Notes: generated by a model from the sequence alone, not told the origin. A stretch of DNA of 64,000 nt from Alkalimarinus alittae (GCF_026016465.1 NZ_CP100390.1:496001-560000), one strand, 5' to 3'; numbered from the stretch's first letter, positions 9,479-18,925 are shown. A program made the numbers and translations.

Positions 9479-9775
9479 GTGCTAAACGCATTTCGCGCCA
9501 TTAGTATTTTGGAAGGCTTATCTTACTTAACCATTTTGAGTGTTACGGCAGGTATACTTAGCCGAGAATACGTGTTTCAAATAGGTATGACGCATGGCGT
9601 GTTATTAATGTTTTATGTTCTCTTTTCTTTTATGGTGGCTAATAAAGAGAACTGGTCGTTGAAAATCTGGCTACCGGTATTCTTTGCCTCACTGATACCG
9701 TTGGCGTTTATTCTTGTTGAGGTATATCTGAAGAAGTCATCGTCAGATGATTGCTCGATGGCTGAGCCAGGCTAA
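9479..9775 (+). CDS. DUF3817-family small membrane protein
   Basis: A 98-residue membrane protein with about three hydrophobic helices (residues ~8-28, ~36-55 and ~64-87). The N-terminal pattern FRAISILEGLSYLTIL and the central GMTHGVLLMFYV match the DUF3817 family, whose function is unknown. It starts at a GTG, with GAGG 8 bases upstream; an overlapping ATG at 9477 runs into a stop after two codons. The last ~12 residues are Ser/Asp-rich and soluble. It stands alone between gdhA and the convergent methyltransferase gene. Confidence 0.75.
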   Translation: MLNAFRAISILEGLSYLTILSVTAGILSREYVFQIGMTHGVLLMFYVLFSFMVANKENWSLKIWLPVFFASLIPLAFILVEVYLKKSSSDDCSMAEPG

Positions 9776-9807
9776 CAACTGCTAGCCTAGAAGCAGGCTT
9801 TCTAGTA

Positions 9808-10467
9808 TTAAACCGTGCGTGAAAACCTCAGTATATGACCTTTAAAAGGCAAATCTAAGTAGTCAGTAGAGCTAGGCTGAATGTGATCATGGGTATAGCC
9901 TAGTTTTTCCATGAGTCGACTTAGCTTGTTTTTTCGACCGCGCCCTGGGTCTACAACAATGACTTCGCATGAAGGCTTTGCGTGGGCCTCAATGAAGTCT
10001 GTTAGCTGTTCTATATGTTGGTCTTCATATAACAGGTCACTACCAATAATTAAGTCAAAGCGTTTGAGTGTATCGGTTCCACTTTTCCAGTCGACTCTTT
10101 CGTAGGCGATAGTCTCCCCATTGTTTAGCTTGGCATTTCGTTCTAAGAACGCCTCTACTTCTGGGTGGTAATCCGTTGCAGTAATATCCGCATTTTGCTT
10201 ATTCAGTAATAAGCTAGACAGAGCCATCCCACAGCCGATTTCCAATATTCTTTTACCCTCTGTTGGGTAGTCAGACATATGGTGCGCAAGGACTAAACTT
10301 GAAGGCCAGATCACCCCAAATAATGGCCATTGTGCATCAGAAATGCCTAGGTCATGAGCAATGCCTTTAGGGTCGCTGAATTCTTGTTTATCACGTAATG
10401 TGCAGACGTGAATATCAGTAGAGCCAAATTCAACCGTTTGGTAGCGAACGCGTAGTGGAGATGTCAT
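9808..10467 (-). CDS. Class I SAM-dependent methyltransferase (METTL/lysine methyltransferase-like)
   Basis: A 219-residue Rossmann-fold methyltransferase. Motif I is RILEIGCGMALSSLLL (residues ~80-95), with the following ITATDYHPEVEAFLERNAKLN for the ribose-binding acid and the adenine contact. IIGSDLLYED (~135-145) is the motif seen in the METTL/Methyltransf_16 group that methylates protein lysines, for example electron-transfer flavoprotein beta or ribosomal proteins. FGVIWPSSLVLAHHM before motif I also fits that group. The substrate cannot be fixed from sequence. It is monocistronic on the minus strand, convergent with the DUF3817 gene. Confidence 0.8.
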   Translation of the reverse strand: MTSPLRVRYQTVEFGSTDIHVCTLRDKQEFSDPKGIAHDLGISDAQWPLFGVIWPSSLVLAHHMSDYPTEGKRILEIGCGMALSSLLLNKQNADITATDYHPEVEAFLERNAKLNNGETIAYERVDWKSGTDTLKRFDLIIGSDLLYEDQHIEQLTDFIEAHAKPSCEVIVVDPGRGRKNKLSRLMEKLGYTHDHIQPSSTDYLDLPFKGHILRFSRTV

Positions 10468-10685
10468 TATTGATCCATATCATCGAGCGGTGTCAGGTCA
10501 AGAATCTGAGATAAATGACGTAACTTAGTTGATTCAGGGTAAAGCAATGCCCGATAAGTACAAGGCATTTAATAGATAATGGTGATGTAGGTGTTGTATC
10601 CTCGCTCACTATAAGCGCTTAAAGTGCCGTTTGAGGCAATATTTATTTTAGAAATTGAAATACTGAATTGGTATGAGAAATATTT

Positions 10686-11582
10686 ATGAAATGGAACCCA
10701 TTTAACACCTCCGTTGGCCTTGCATTAGGAGGTGGTGCAGCCAAAGGTATTGCCCATATCGGAATATTAAAGGCATTCGAAGAAGAGGGGGTTGAAATTT
10801 CCTACCTGTCTGGCACGAGCATTGGTGCGTTGGTCGCAGGTTATTATGCGTTTGGTAAAACTGCAGATGAGATGCTGACAGTGGGTGAAGCGCTTAGCTT
10901 CAAACGTATGACTAGTTTTAGCTTGTTGAAGAAGGGCGGTTTTTTCACCACAGATGCGATAAAAGAGATGATTCTGGATGATATTGGTGATGTAAAAATA
11001 GAAGATGCCATTATTCCTCTTGCTATTTGTACTACCGATATTGTGACCGGCGAGCAAGTCATTTTTGAGAAAGGCAGTTTAGCGGATGCCATTTGTGCAT
11101 CTGTGGCGGTACCCGGTCTTTTTACGCCTGTTGAAATAGATGGGCGAAAATTGGTCGATGGCGGCCTTGTTGAAAATGTTCCGGTTTCATTAGTTGAAGG
11201 TCTCGGTGCAGGTATTGTTATTGGTGTTGATCTTAATGGTGTTAAGCATTATCCCGAGCCAAGTGGCATGATTGACGTGCTAGGAAATGCGATCGATATT
11301 TGTATGGATCTAAAAACTCGGGACCAATTGAAACGTGCAGACATTGTTATCTCACTTGACCTTAATGGTTACAGTCGGTCAGATAACTCAGACCGTATTG
11401 AGGCGCTGGTGATGGAAGGTTATCACCCTATGAAGGCAAAAATACGTAAGCTACTTTGGTTTAAGCGAGCGAATCTTATTCGTTATCTTGTGAAGGTGTT
11501 GAAAGCGATTGTGCCGCTCAAAGTGCCCGAACTGATAAAGCGAAAGCTCAAAGAAACATTGCCGATTATTAAAATTAATTAG
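10686..11582 (+). CDS. Patatin-like phospholipase / serine esterase
   Basis: A 298-residue acyl hydrolase of the RssA/YchK type. It shows the oxyanion loop GLALGGGAAKGIAHIG (residues ~12-27), the nucleophile elbow GTSIG (Ser at about residue 44) and the Asp of the catalytic dyad in VDGGLVENVPV (~residue 159). There is no signal peptide, so it is probably cytoplasmic or membrane-peripheral; the C-terminal ~60 residues are basic and hydrophobic. The monooxygenase gene starts 50 bases downstream on the same strand with no terminator between them, so they may share a transcript. That suggests an esterase acting after the oxygenase (inference). Confidence 0.87.
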   Translation: MKWNPFNTSVGLALGGGAAKGIAHIGILKAFEEEGVEISYLSGTSIGALVAGYYAFGKTADEMLTVGEALSFKRMTSFSLLKKGGFFTTDAIKEMILDDIGDVKIEDAIIPLAICTTDIVTGEQVIFEKGSLADAICASVAVPGLFTPVEIDGRKLVDGGLVENVPVSLVEGLGAGIVIGVDLNGVKHYPEPSGMIDVLGNAIDICMDLKTRDQLKRADIVISLDLNGYSRSDNSDRIEALVMEGYHPMKAKIRKLLWFKRANLIRYLVKVLKAIVPLKVPELIKRKLKETLPIIKIN

Positions 11583-11632
11583 TGTCTTAACAGGCCGAGC
11601 GGTCAAAATAAAATAATAAAAGGAGCACCGTC

Positions 11633-13162
11633 ATGCCCAGTAAACAAAAAAACACCCTAGAGCATACTGATACCCTCATCATAGGTGCAGGTCTATCAGG
11701 TATTGGTGCGGCCTATTATTTGAAAAAAGAGCACCCTACAAAATCGTTTGTTCTATTAGAAGCAAGAGAGGTAACGGGCGGTACTTGGGACTTATTTAAG
11801 TACCCGGGCATTCGATCTGACTCAGACTTGCATACCTTCGGCTATGAGTTTAAACCTTGGGTTGATAACAAAGCGATTGCTAACGCAGACAAGATACTCG
11901 ACTATTTGCGCGAAGCGGCAATAGAGAATGATATTAATCGCCATATTCGCTTTCAACACAGCGTGTGCAGTGCTGCTTGGTCAACCGATGAGGCGTGTTG
12001 GCATGTTGAAATTGAGCGTATGGATACGGGCGAACGATTTAGCATGACGTGTAACTGGTTATTTTCCGCGGCAGGTTACTATCGCTATGATCAAGGGTAC
12101 ACGCCTGAGTTTGAAGGTGTCGATAAATTCAATGGCCAGCTAATACATCCGCAAAAATGGCCTGAAGACCTTGATTATCAAGGCAAGCGAGTACTGGTCA
12201 TCGGCAGCGGTGCTACCGCGGTGACCCTGGTGCCAGCGATGACGGATAAAGCTAAGCATGTCACCATGTTACAGCGTACACCGAGCTATATAATGAGTTT
12301 GCCAAGTGCAGACGTGATTGCAAATGTATTACGAAAGCTATTACCTAGCGCTCTGGCGTATAGGTTAACAAGACGGAAGAATATAGCGATGTCGCGTGCG
12401 GTATGGCGTTTTTGTCAGCGCTTTCCCAAGCTGGCGCGCAGAGTGATTCGTTTTAGTAATAAAAGATCGTTACCTAAAGGCTATCCGGTGGATGAGCACT
12501 TTAATCCGCCTTATAACCCATGGGATCAGCGCTTATGTGTGGTTCCCGATGGGGATTTATTTAATGCTATTTCAGAAGAAAAGGCTTCGGTGGTCACGGA
12601 CCATATCGATACCTTTACAGAAAAAGGTGTGCGCCTAAAGTCTGGCCAAGAACTGGAAGCAGACATTATTGTTACGGCAACGGGATTGAACCTACAAGCG
12701 TTTGGTGGCATTAACATGATAGTTGATGGCAAAACGGTTGAAATGCCTGAAAAGGTCGCCTACAAGGGTATGATGCTGAGCGGTATTCCAAATTTTGCAT
12801 TTGCGATTGGTTACACGAATGCGTCATGGACGCTTAAAATAGGGCTTCTGTGCGAGCACCTTTGCCGCATCATGAGGTATATGGATCGCCATGATAAATC
12901 GATCTGCTGTCCTGAGTTACCTTCACCGAATATGCCAACGCGTCCGTTGTTAGATTTTGGGGCAGGTTATGTGCAGCGAGCATTGAGTAAAATACCACGG
13001 CAAGGAAAGGACGCGCCTTGGTTAGTCGCGATGGATTATAATGTGGATATAAAATTAATGAGGGACGGGCCTGTAGAAGATCCTAATCTCAAATTTTATT
13101 CATCAGCCAGCGAGCAAAAGCCACAAGTGCATACACGAAGTAAAGCGCTTGAAGAAGCTTAA
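11633..13162 (+). CDS. almA: AlmA-like flavin-binding monooxygenase (Baeyer-Villiger type)
   Basis: A 509-residue FAD- and NADPH-dependent oxygenase. The FAD Rossmann motif is [13 protein letters not shown] (~residues 17-29), then [17 protein letters not shown], which is characteristic of the class. The type I Baeyer-Villiger fingerprint FxGxxxHxxxWP is present exactly ([12 protein letters not shown]), followed by the NADPH motif VIGSGATAV. The overall pattern, including WPEDLDY and [11 protein letters not shown], is close to AlmA, linked in Acinetobacter and marine hydrocarbon degraders to very-long-chain alkane use (established for the family). The substrate here is unproven; it could be a ketone. 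AAGGAG lies upstream of the ATG. A patatin-like esterase precedes it. Confidence 0.85.
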   Translation: MPSKQKNTLEHTDTLIIGAGLSGIGAAYYLKKEHPTKSFVLLEAREVTGGTWDLFKYPGIRSDSDLHTFGYEFKPWVDNKAIANADKILDYLREAAIENDINRHIRFQHSVCSAAWSTDEACWHVEIERMDTGERFSMTCNWLFSAAGYYRYDQGYTPEFEGVDKFNGQLIHPQKWPEDLDYQGKRVLVIGSGATAVTLVPAMTDKAKHVTMLQRTPSYIMSLPSADVIANVLRKLLPSALAYRLTRRKNIAMSRAVWRFCQRFPKLARRVIRFSNKRSLPKGYPVDEHFNPPYNPWDQRLCVVPDGDLFNAISEEKASVVTDHIDTFTEKGVRLKSGQELEADIIVTATGLNLQAFGGINMIVDGKTVEMPEKVAYKGMMLSGIPNFAFAIGYTNASWTLKIGLLCEHLCRIMRYMDRHDKSICCPELPSPNMPTRPLLDFGAGYVQRALSKIPRQGKDAPWLVAMDYNVDIKLMRDGPVEDPNLKFYSSASEQKPQVHTRSKALEEA

Positions 13163-13169
13163 TTTACAA

Positions 13170-13191
13170 GATAGCCCTTAAAAGGGTTATC
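13170..13191. terminator. Short hairpin between convergent genes
   Basis: GATAGCCC and GGGTTATC form an 8-bp stem (one G-U) around TTAAAA, between the convergent monooxygenase and zinc-finger membrane genes and overlapping the latter's stop codon. It lacks a clear T-run on either side. Confidence 0.35.
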
Positions 13192-14617
13192 AAAACTCTA
13201 TTCGTTTTTGCTCTGAAACAGCCATCAAATATTCTGGCAACCTAGATTGCGAGGGGTGATCAGTAAACTTTTGCTGAATAAATACCAGGTATTTGGTTGC
13301 TTTATCCCACTGCTGTAAGCCGTTTGCTAGCGTTCTGGCTACAACAAGGTAGGTGTCGGGGAGTTTGTCGAATTGATCGAATCGCTTGTGCATGTCTTTC
13401 ACCAATACCAGAATAAGTCGATATTCACACTGGTGATAGAGTTGCTGAGATAACTGAAAAATCAGCTCAGGGTCTTGCAGCTTAAATTCGGGGTCATGCT
13501 TGAGTAAGGCTTTCAGTAGCTGAGCCGACCTTTCGGGTGTATTGTTACTGACAAATAACCTTAAAATAGGTTGGGCGTATCGACTTAGTTTCTGTAAGTT
13601 TTGGCTAGCCCACAGTAGTTTGAAAAGCTGTTCCCTTCTAATAATATGATTCGGATTCTTCTTGAGTTGATCCTCAAGAATGCTTAGCACGGCATCGTAA
13701 CGGCCATCCTTTAAATTAATATCAATATCAGCATCTATTCTTAAATTGCGATTATGCACCATCGATGGTGGGCCTGGTTGGTCATCCTGAACGTCAGCGG
13801 CGTAGCCTAATTTATCTTGATACTGGAATAGTATGTAGCCTAAAAGGTGAAAGATTATTAGCATAAAGTAGCTGAATAGAAAGCCTGAAATGGGGTTGGC
13901 AATCATGATCGGTAAATGTTGCATTACAAAGTCTTGTACTGCCGACAACGCAAAAAACAACAAGACTAAGTGCGCATATAGCACCATATAGGGCCAGCCA
14001 ATAGCCCCCATTAAAGCCAGTTGACGTAAGGGGTTAATGGCGTCGGCTATGTTTTTCTCTAGGGCGAGAATGATGACTCTAGCAGGGAAGCTCAATAGCA
14101 AAAAACCTGAGACAATAATCGCGAGTACCGGCCCTCCTAAGTGCCCAGCACCTGCGATAATTAGACCCATTAGAATAAATACGCCTATTTGTTGGAAAAT
14201 TATTCCCATACCATCCCCAGTGAATGCTGAGGCGAAGGTAGGTGGCGTCATACGCCCTTCTGAGGTGTGTTCAACAATGCTGTAGACGTACTTGGTTAAG
14301 ATGCAGAAAAGTAAGAATGCGCCCAGTAAGCCGAAGAGGTTTTGACCTAAAAATATAGGCACAAAAGTGCACACCGCTATCAACATCATCGGGTCAACAG
14401 CAATAGGGTACTTAAAGAATGCCCCGATACGGTTCCAAAAAGGCTCTACATCGTTAGCAGCGCCTTGATAACGTAGGTTTTTGCAGCACTTAGGACAAAG
14501 CCCTTGCTGTTTAGCTTCGTTAGCATCAGGCATACAGGTTTTGCAGTAAAAGATCATGCATTCCTGGCAGTACCATTTGGCCGGTGATGTCGGGTGGTAG
14601 TGACAATGCTTATTCAC
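13190..14617 (-). CDS. B-box-like zinc-finger membrane protein with helical-repeat tail
   Basis: A 475-residue protein, function unknown. Residues ~4-50 hold closely spaced Cys/His pairs (CHYHP, CQEC, CKTC, CPKC), like a B-box/zinc-ribbon that would bind two zinc ions. About four to six transmembrane helices follow (residues ~75-275), in the style of DUF4013/YIP1 proteins. The soluble C-terminal part (~300-475) is helical with TPR-like spacing (DAVLSILEDQLKKNPNHIIRREQLFKLL). The start is a GTG; the first zinc pair is at residue 5, so little can be missing. It lies 31 bases after the helicase gene on the same strand, with no terminator seen between them, and may be co-transcribed with it. Confidence 0.7.
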   Translation of the reverse strand: MNKHCHYHPTSPAKWYCQECMIFYCKTCMPDANEAKQQGLCPKCCKNLRYQGAANDVEPFWNRIGAFFKYPIAVDPMMLIAVCTFVPIFLGQNLFGLLGAFLLFCILTKYVYSIVEHTSEGRMTPPTFASAFTGDGMGIIFQQIGVFILMGLIIAGAGHLGGPVLAIIVSGFLLLSFPARVIILALEKNIADAINPLRQLALMGAIGWPYMVLYAHLVLLFFALSAVQDFVMQHLPIMIANPISGFLFSYFMLIIFHLLGYILFQYQDKLGYAADVQDDQPGPPSMVHNRNLRIDADIDINLKDGRYDAVLSILEDQLKKNPNHIIRREQLFKLLWASQNLQKLSRYAQPILRLFVSNNTPERSAQLLKALLKHDPEFKLQDPELIFQLSQQLYHQCEYRLILVLVKDMHKRFDQFDKLPDTYLVVARTLANGLQQWDKATKYLVFIQQKFTDHPSQSRLPEYLMAVSEQKRIEF

Positions 14618-14648
14618 GTTTTAGGGTCACTCGTAGTCATTTTTTGTT

Positions 14649-16889
14649 TTAGCGCTTACTAAAATAGAGGTGCGCACTTTTTTTACTGAAATCCATTTCT
14701 TTGCCGTCCTCAAAGCGTACCTTAAATGAACGGTCATCTTCACCTATTACATTACCATCACCAAAAATGGCATGACTTATCGCGTCTTGGTGCCAAGTTG
14801 GGGATTCATCGCTGAGATTTATTTTTTGTCTCTCGAGCTGCGTGAGGACAGTGTTTTTCAACTCAGCATAGCGATGAGCGATCTTAGTTGGCGCATGAAT
14901 GAGCGTTAATTCTGATGGGTGGTCTGTCGGCTGTAGCTGCTCGCCTAGTTCATCGCATAGATCAAAACGCATTTCTTTAACAAATCGACTGGGCATCAAT
15001 TCGCTGGTCGCTGATCCCCCTTGCTCCATGGTGGGGGGAACCAACAAATGCAGTTGGTGAATGGTTCGGGTCATCGCAACATAAAGTAGGCGGCGCTCAC
15101 TCTCCATTAACGATTGCATATCGTTGTTGGTACGCAGAGTGTAGGGTAAAAATTTATCCATCATCCCTGGGATTATAACCGTGGGCCATTCAAGGCCTTT
15201 GGTGCGGTGCATAGTGGACAGCAATAATCCCGCTTCATTGTTTTGTTTACCCGCTCTTGCGCGTAATTCGTCGAGGTGAACGAGGGTTTCTTCAGGCGGG
15301 AGATTAAGTGAGTGTAAATAGCGAATAACGCCTTTGACAGTACCAATGCGCTCTTCTGCCGACTCATGGGTCATGGCTAGGCTACGAATGCCTTCGTATA
15401 GGTCAGATTCCTGTACATAAAAACGAGCGATATTTGCAGCGGTACCCTGCTTGCCTTCAAGACGCCGAAATAACTTGGCTGTACGTTCGATCTTGATAGA
15501 TTGAATTTTTTTCAGGTCTGGTAGTTTCATCTGCTCAAGCAGCGTTCCCCAGCCCGTTGGCTGTTCTGCGAGTACTTGGCAGAGTTGTCGTAGCTGAAAT
15601 TCTTTTAAACCAATATGCGGGAAGCGCAAAATTTGTTCAAAACGCTGCTGCCTAGCCGAAGCAGGAAGGGTAGAAAAACGACCCGCAGCCAGCTCTAGTA
15701 TTGCACTTAGGGTTTGCACTTCGCGTGTGAATAGTGCGCCTCGAGCGCGGTCTATTTTATAGGGGACTTGTTGCTCGAGCAGTTGAAGCTCGATCTGCAC
15801 GCTTTGACTCCATACGCGAAAAAGCACCGCAACATCGTTTAAGTTGCCTCCTTCCTCGGCAAAGTTTTTGGCAAAATCAGCAATAAAACGGGCATCGTCT
15901 TTAGATATATGCTGTTTGATAGTCGTATCTGGGGTGCTGGGGTGAGCGTGACAAATGACGTCTTTTCGACCTTTGTTAAAGCTGATGAGGTGATTCGCCA
16001 GCAGTGCAACTTTGTGGCCATAACGAAAGGTATAAGAGAGTGTTAATTCGTTTGGACTCTCGAATTCTTCAGCAAAACGATTCAGGATAAATTCGGGTCT
16101 TGCCCCCCTAAATTCATAGATGGTTTGATCTGGGTCTCCGACAACGGTTACTCGTGCGCGGGTGCCTGCGATATATTTAAGCAATAAGTGCTGGATTTCA
16201 TTGGTATCCTGATATTCGTCCACCAGAATAATATCCATTTTGTTGCTGACCAGCTTTTGTAATGCTGGGTTTTGGTGAATGGCCATCACCGGTTCGTAGA
16301 GCATATCGGCATAAGTAATTCGACGCTCCTGCTTGCGCCATTGCTCAAAGCGGTCGAAAAGTTCGAGTAGATAGCGATACTTCTCGGCGATCTCTAGTTC
16401 TTCGAACACCATCTCGGGAGACGAGAGTGTAGATTTAACGAGATCAATAAAATTAGAGGCGGTCTCTACGTGCTCTTTTTTACTGCGCTTAATTTCGTCT
16501 TGTAGTGATTGCGGTGCTAGCTGAGTGATTAACCGCCAGACTTGATAATGAATTTCATGCTCTTGCAATACATCGGGCTGAATGGGAGTAAGGTAACCTT
16601 CGTTGATAAAGCGTCTATAGAGACGGTAGCCCATTGAGTGATAGGTTCTAACCTCAGGAAGTCTTAATGATTGGCTGCCAATCACTCGGCTTAGCTTCTT
16701 TGTGAAATCTTCACGAGCGCTGCGGTTGAACATTAAAATAAGCAGACGCTGAGGGTCGTGGCCCTCATCTAATAGGTATTTTATTCGGTGTGCAAGGGTC
16801 GTTGTTTTACCACTACCGGCAACCGCTGTAATAACGCAATGTTCGAAGCCTGCTTGTATGATGGCCTCTTGCTCATTAGTCAGTTGCAT
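14649..16889 (-). CDS. UvrD/Rep-family superfamily 1 DNA helicase
   Basis: A 746-residue ATP-dependent 3'-5' helicase. Walker A is AVAGSGKTTTLAHR (residues ~21-34). Motif Ia follows, and motif II is VDEYQDTNEIQ (~residue 225). Motif III is VVGDPDQTIYEFRGA, motif IV LFRVWSQ, motif V MHRTKGLEWPTVIIPG, and motif VI RRLLYVAMTR. It is longer than Rep but lacks the PcrA/UvrD-type Tudor tail. The last ~45 residues instead form a small distinct segment with IFGDGNVIGEDDRSFKVRF, which resembles a compact beta domain. It is divergent from the ankyrin lipoprotein gene and upstream of the zinc-finger membrane gene. Confidence 0.9.
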   Translation of the reverse strand: MQLTNEQEAIIQAGFEHCVITAVAGSGKTTTLAHRIKYLLDEGHDPQRLLILMFNRSAREDFTKKLSRVIGSQSLRLPEVRTYHSMGYRLYRRFINEGYLTPIQPDVLQEHEIHYQVWRLITQLAPQSLQDEIKRSKKEHVETASNFIDLVKSTLSSPEMVFEELEIAEKYRYLLELFDRFEQWRKQERRITYADMLYEPVMAIHQNPALQKLVSNKMDIILVDEYQDTNEIQHLLLKYIAGTRARVTVVGDPDQTIYEFRGARPEFILNRFAEEFESPNELTLSYTFRYGHKVALLANHLISFNKGRKDVICHAHPSTPDTTIKQHISKDDARFIADFAKNFAEEGGNLNDVAVLFRVWSQSVQIELQLLEQQVPYKIDRARGALFTREVQTLSAILELAAGRFSTLPASARQQRFEQILRFPHIGLKEFQLRQLCQVLAEQPTGWGTLLEQMKLPDLKKIQSIKIERTAKLFRRLEGKQGTAANIARFYVQESDLYEGIRSLAMTHESAEERIGTVKGVIRYLHSLNLPPEETLVHLDELRARAGKQNNEAGLLLSTMHRTKGLEWPTVIIPGMMDKFLPYTLRTNNDMQSLMESERRLLYVAMTRTIHQLHLLVPPTMEQGGSATSELMPSRFVKEMRFDLCDELGEQLQPTDHPSELTLIHAPTKIAHRYAELKNTVLTQLERQKINLSDESPTWHQDAISHAIFGDGNVIGEDDRSFKVRFEDGKEMDFSKKSAHLYFSKR

Positions 16890-17109
16890 GTAACGTTTGG
16901 TCTCATGTGGTTTGTAAATGAAAGTTTTTATATTAACCCGTCTTAATGGGTCATGAGTGAGTATTGTACGTCAGAATTGCGTGGACGGGTCAGAACAACG
17001 GCAATATAACGTAGAAAAACTCAGAACTGTGATCAACAGACTTTACCATTTAGTTAAATTCGGGAAGAATGGTGCCAGACGACCACTATCATCATCAAGG
17101 ATGAGAAAT

Positions 17110-17841
17110 ATGACCATTAAAATAACAAACGTATTGTTGGCTGTCGCACTAGTGACCACTTTTACAGGGTGTGGAACGATTTCGGGCGGCGAAGAAGAAA
17201 CAAATCAAGCTAACTTAACAGAAGCCGCGTTGGCCAACGCCAATCGTGCCCCTGCTACGGCTGACAAGCCAACAGCATTGATGCTTGCTGCCGCTGAAGG
17301 CGATATTTCTGAGATGCAAGACCTGGTAGCTAACGGTGATAATGTTAATACCGAAACCCCCGAAGGTACTGCACTGACCTATGCTTTAACAAGCAATCAG
17401 AAAAATTCCGCGCTTTACCTTATGAGTCGGGGGGCAAACCCGAATAAGGGGTTTGAGCAGGGTGAACCGTCTCTACTAATGATAGCGTCCGAGCGTGCAG
17501 ATAACCGTGTAGTTAAAGCGTTATTAGCCGCTGGAGCTGAAGTCAATTATGCTGATGCCCAAGGTGAGTCAGCCATTTCTTTTGCAAGCTATAAGGGGCA
17601 CTTAACGACAGTAAAAACGCTGTTAAAGGCCGGTGCTGATGTGAATGTGACACCAGAAGGTCAGTCACTTCTGATGCGCATCGTTAAAAACAACGATCTA
17701 TTATTGGCGCAGGTTATTATTGCCGCAGGTGCAGATGTTAACTTTGCCGATGAGAGCGGTATGACTGCGTTAAAAATAGCACAAGAAAATAACTTGGCTG
17801 ATCTTGAAATGTTATTGGTCCAGTCTGGCGCAACCTCTTAG
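17110..17841 (+). CDS. Ankyrin-repeat lipoprotein
   Basis: A 243-residue lipoprotein. The signal peptide ends in FTGC with Cys at residue 21 as the lipid site. Residues ~55-243 form about five ankyrin repeats, such as ALMLAAAEGDISEMQDLVANGDN, AISFASYKGHLTTVKTLLKAG and ALKIAQENNLADLEMLLVQSGA. These are protein-contact modules, so it probably binds a periplasmic or outer-membrane partner. The open frame extends to 16957, but only the ATG at 17110 has a suitable AAGGATG ribosome site and gives a proper signal peptide (MRNMTIK at 17101 is a close alternative). A 13-bp stem follows at 17849. Confidence 0.82.
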   Translation: MTIKITNVLLAVALVTTFTGCGTISGGEEETNQANLTEAALANANRAPATADKPTALMLAAAEGDISEMQDLVANGDNVNTETPEGTALTYALTSNQKNSALYLMSRGANPNKGFEQGEPSLLMIASERADNRVVKALLAAGAEVNYADAQGESAISFASYKGHLTTVKTLLKAGADVNVTPEGQSLLMRIVKNNDLLLAQVIIAAGADVNFADESGMTALKIAQENNLADLEMLLVQSGATS

Positions 17842-17848
17842 ATTTTAA

Positions 17849-17882
17849 CCGGATGTTTTACGTAATAGGGTAAAACGTCCGG
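17849..17882 (+). terminator. Stem-loop after the ankyrin gene
   Basis: CCGGATGTTTTAC (17849-17861) pairs with GTAAAACGTCCGG (17870-17882), 13 bp with one G-U and an 8-base loop, starting 8 bases after the stop codon. There is no T-run, so it may stabilise the 3' end rather than terminate alone. Confidence 0.45.
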
Positions 17883-17994
17883 CGCTCTCCTATCGGGCGC
17901 TCACAGACGTATATCCCTTCGTATTATTCGTCCGTATAATGCCGCAAGATGATCAACACTTCTTTTTATTTGAACAAAAAGCTGAACACAAACT

Positions 17995-18774
17995 ATGTCA
18001 AAGAACTTCGTTATTCGTATTAATAACCCCCAAAGTATTGAAGCAAGCGACGATTATGATGTAACAGAAGAAACGTCTATTCGGTGGGATCGCGTTATCT
18101 CAGTATCGATCGCCGCCCTTTTGTTGCTTGCCCTATTGATTTCAGGCTTTTGGTATTTTTTTACTGCAGAAACGATGACTCATGAACCGCCACTATTTGT
18201 TGAGGCAACACCTGAGAAAGTCTCGGATGAAACGGCACCGTTAGTTAAGAAAGAGCAAGAGAATCTTCGGGTGCTCGCTAAGGTTGAGCCTGAAGTTAAG
18301 GTGCCGGATGTACCCCCACCCGCTAAAACGGATGCAGCGTCTCTAAAAAAAGCCGCTGAAAATGCGGTAACACCGGTAAAGGTTACCGCTGCCCCCACAC
18401 CCTCTATTGCACCCGCCTTTGTTGACCCTATTGAGATTAAGTCTAACCGTATTGTAAAAGCCCAGTTGACACATACAGTCAACAAAAATGAGCCGGTTGG
18501 TCGGTTAGGTGATTCTGTTTCAATGAAGGGTGATAAGTTAATAAAAGTATATTTATTTACGGGCTTAAAAGGGCTTAAAGGTGAAACCCTTTACCACGAC
18601 TGGTACTTGTCAGGGAAGAAAATGGCGCGGGTTAAAATCAATGTGCGTAGCAATGAAACGTCAGCGTCATCAAGTAAGTTTATCGATCAATATATGACGG
18701 GTGATTGGCGAGTAAAGGTCTCTACTAGCCGAGGGGATGAGCTAGTATCCGCTAATTTCAATGTAAGCCACTGA
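17995..18774 (+). CDS. DUF2914-domain single-pass membrane protein
   Basis: A 259-residue protein with a ~35-residue cytoplasmic N-terminus and one transmembrane helix (about residues 36-58). A Pro/Ala/Lys/Val-rich periplasmic linker (~60-150) follows. The C-terminal domain (~165-257) matches the DUF2914 pattern: KLIKVYLFTGLKGLKGETLYHDWYLSGKK and TGDWRVKVSTSRGDELVSANF. The function of the domain is unknown; in other proteobacteria it sits in membrane-bound envelope proteins. It is monocistronic, and the Rsm-like RNA locus begins about 80 bases downstream. Confidence 0.8.
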   Translation: MSKNFVIRINNPQSIEASDDYDVTEETSIRWDRVISVSIAALLLLALLISGFWYFFTAETMTHEPPLFVEATPEKVSDETAPLVKKEQENLRVLAKVEPEVKVPDVPPPAKTDAASLKKAAENAVTPVKVTAAPTPSIAPAFVDPIEIKSNRIVKAQLTHTVNKNEPVGRLGDSVSMKGDKLIKVYLFTGLKGLKGETLYHDWYLSGKKMARVKINVRSNETSASSSKFIDQYMTGDWRVKVSTSRGDELVSANFNVSH

Positions 18775-18852
18775 TTATAGATAATATTTATAGCTATTTT
18801 ATGCTGCCTATTCTGTTCTTGTTGAATGTTGTTAGAGCCTTTGCTCTACAAA

Positions 18853-18870
18853 TGTAAGAGATCTCGCACA
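18853..18870 (+). promoter_or_regulatory. GacA-type upstream activating sequence of the sRNA
   Basis: TGTAAG-AGATCT-CGCACA matches the GacA box TGTAAG-N6-CTTACA in the whole left half and in C..ACA of the right half. It ends 43 bases before a TACTAT -10 element (18914-18919), so with a start near 18926 the box lies about 55-75 bases upstream, the placement known for rsm promoters. Confidence 0.7.
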
Positions 18871-18925
18871 CGACTTTGAGACATTGGCTATATATCTCAA
18901 ACAGCTAAGTCAGTACTATGTATTT

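Noticed and set aside
18840-18900. Strong -35/-10 pair for the sRNA
   Set aside because: TTGAGA and TTGGCT candidates are not at a usable spacing from TACTAT; activator-dependent promoters often lack a good -35, so only the GacA box and -10 were kept.
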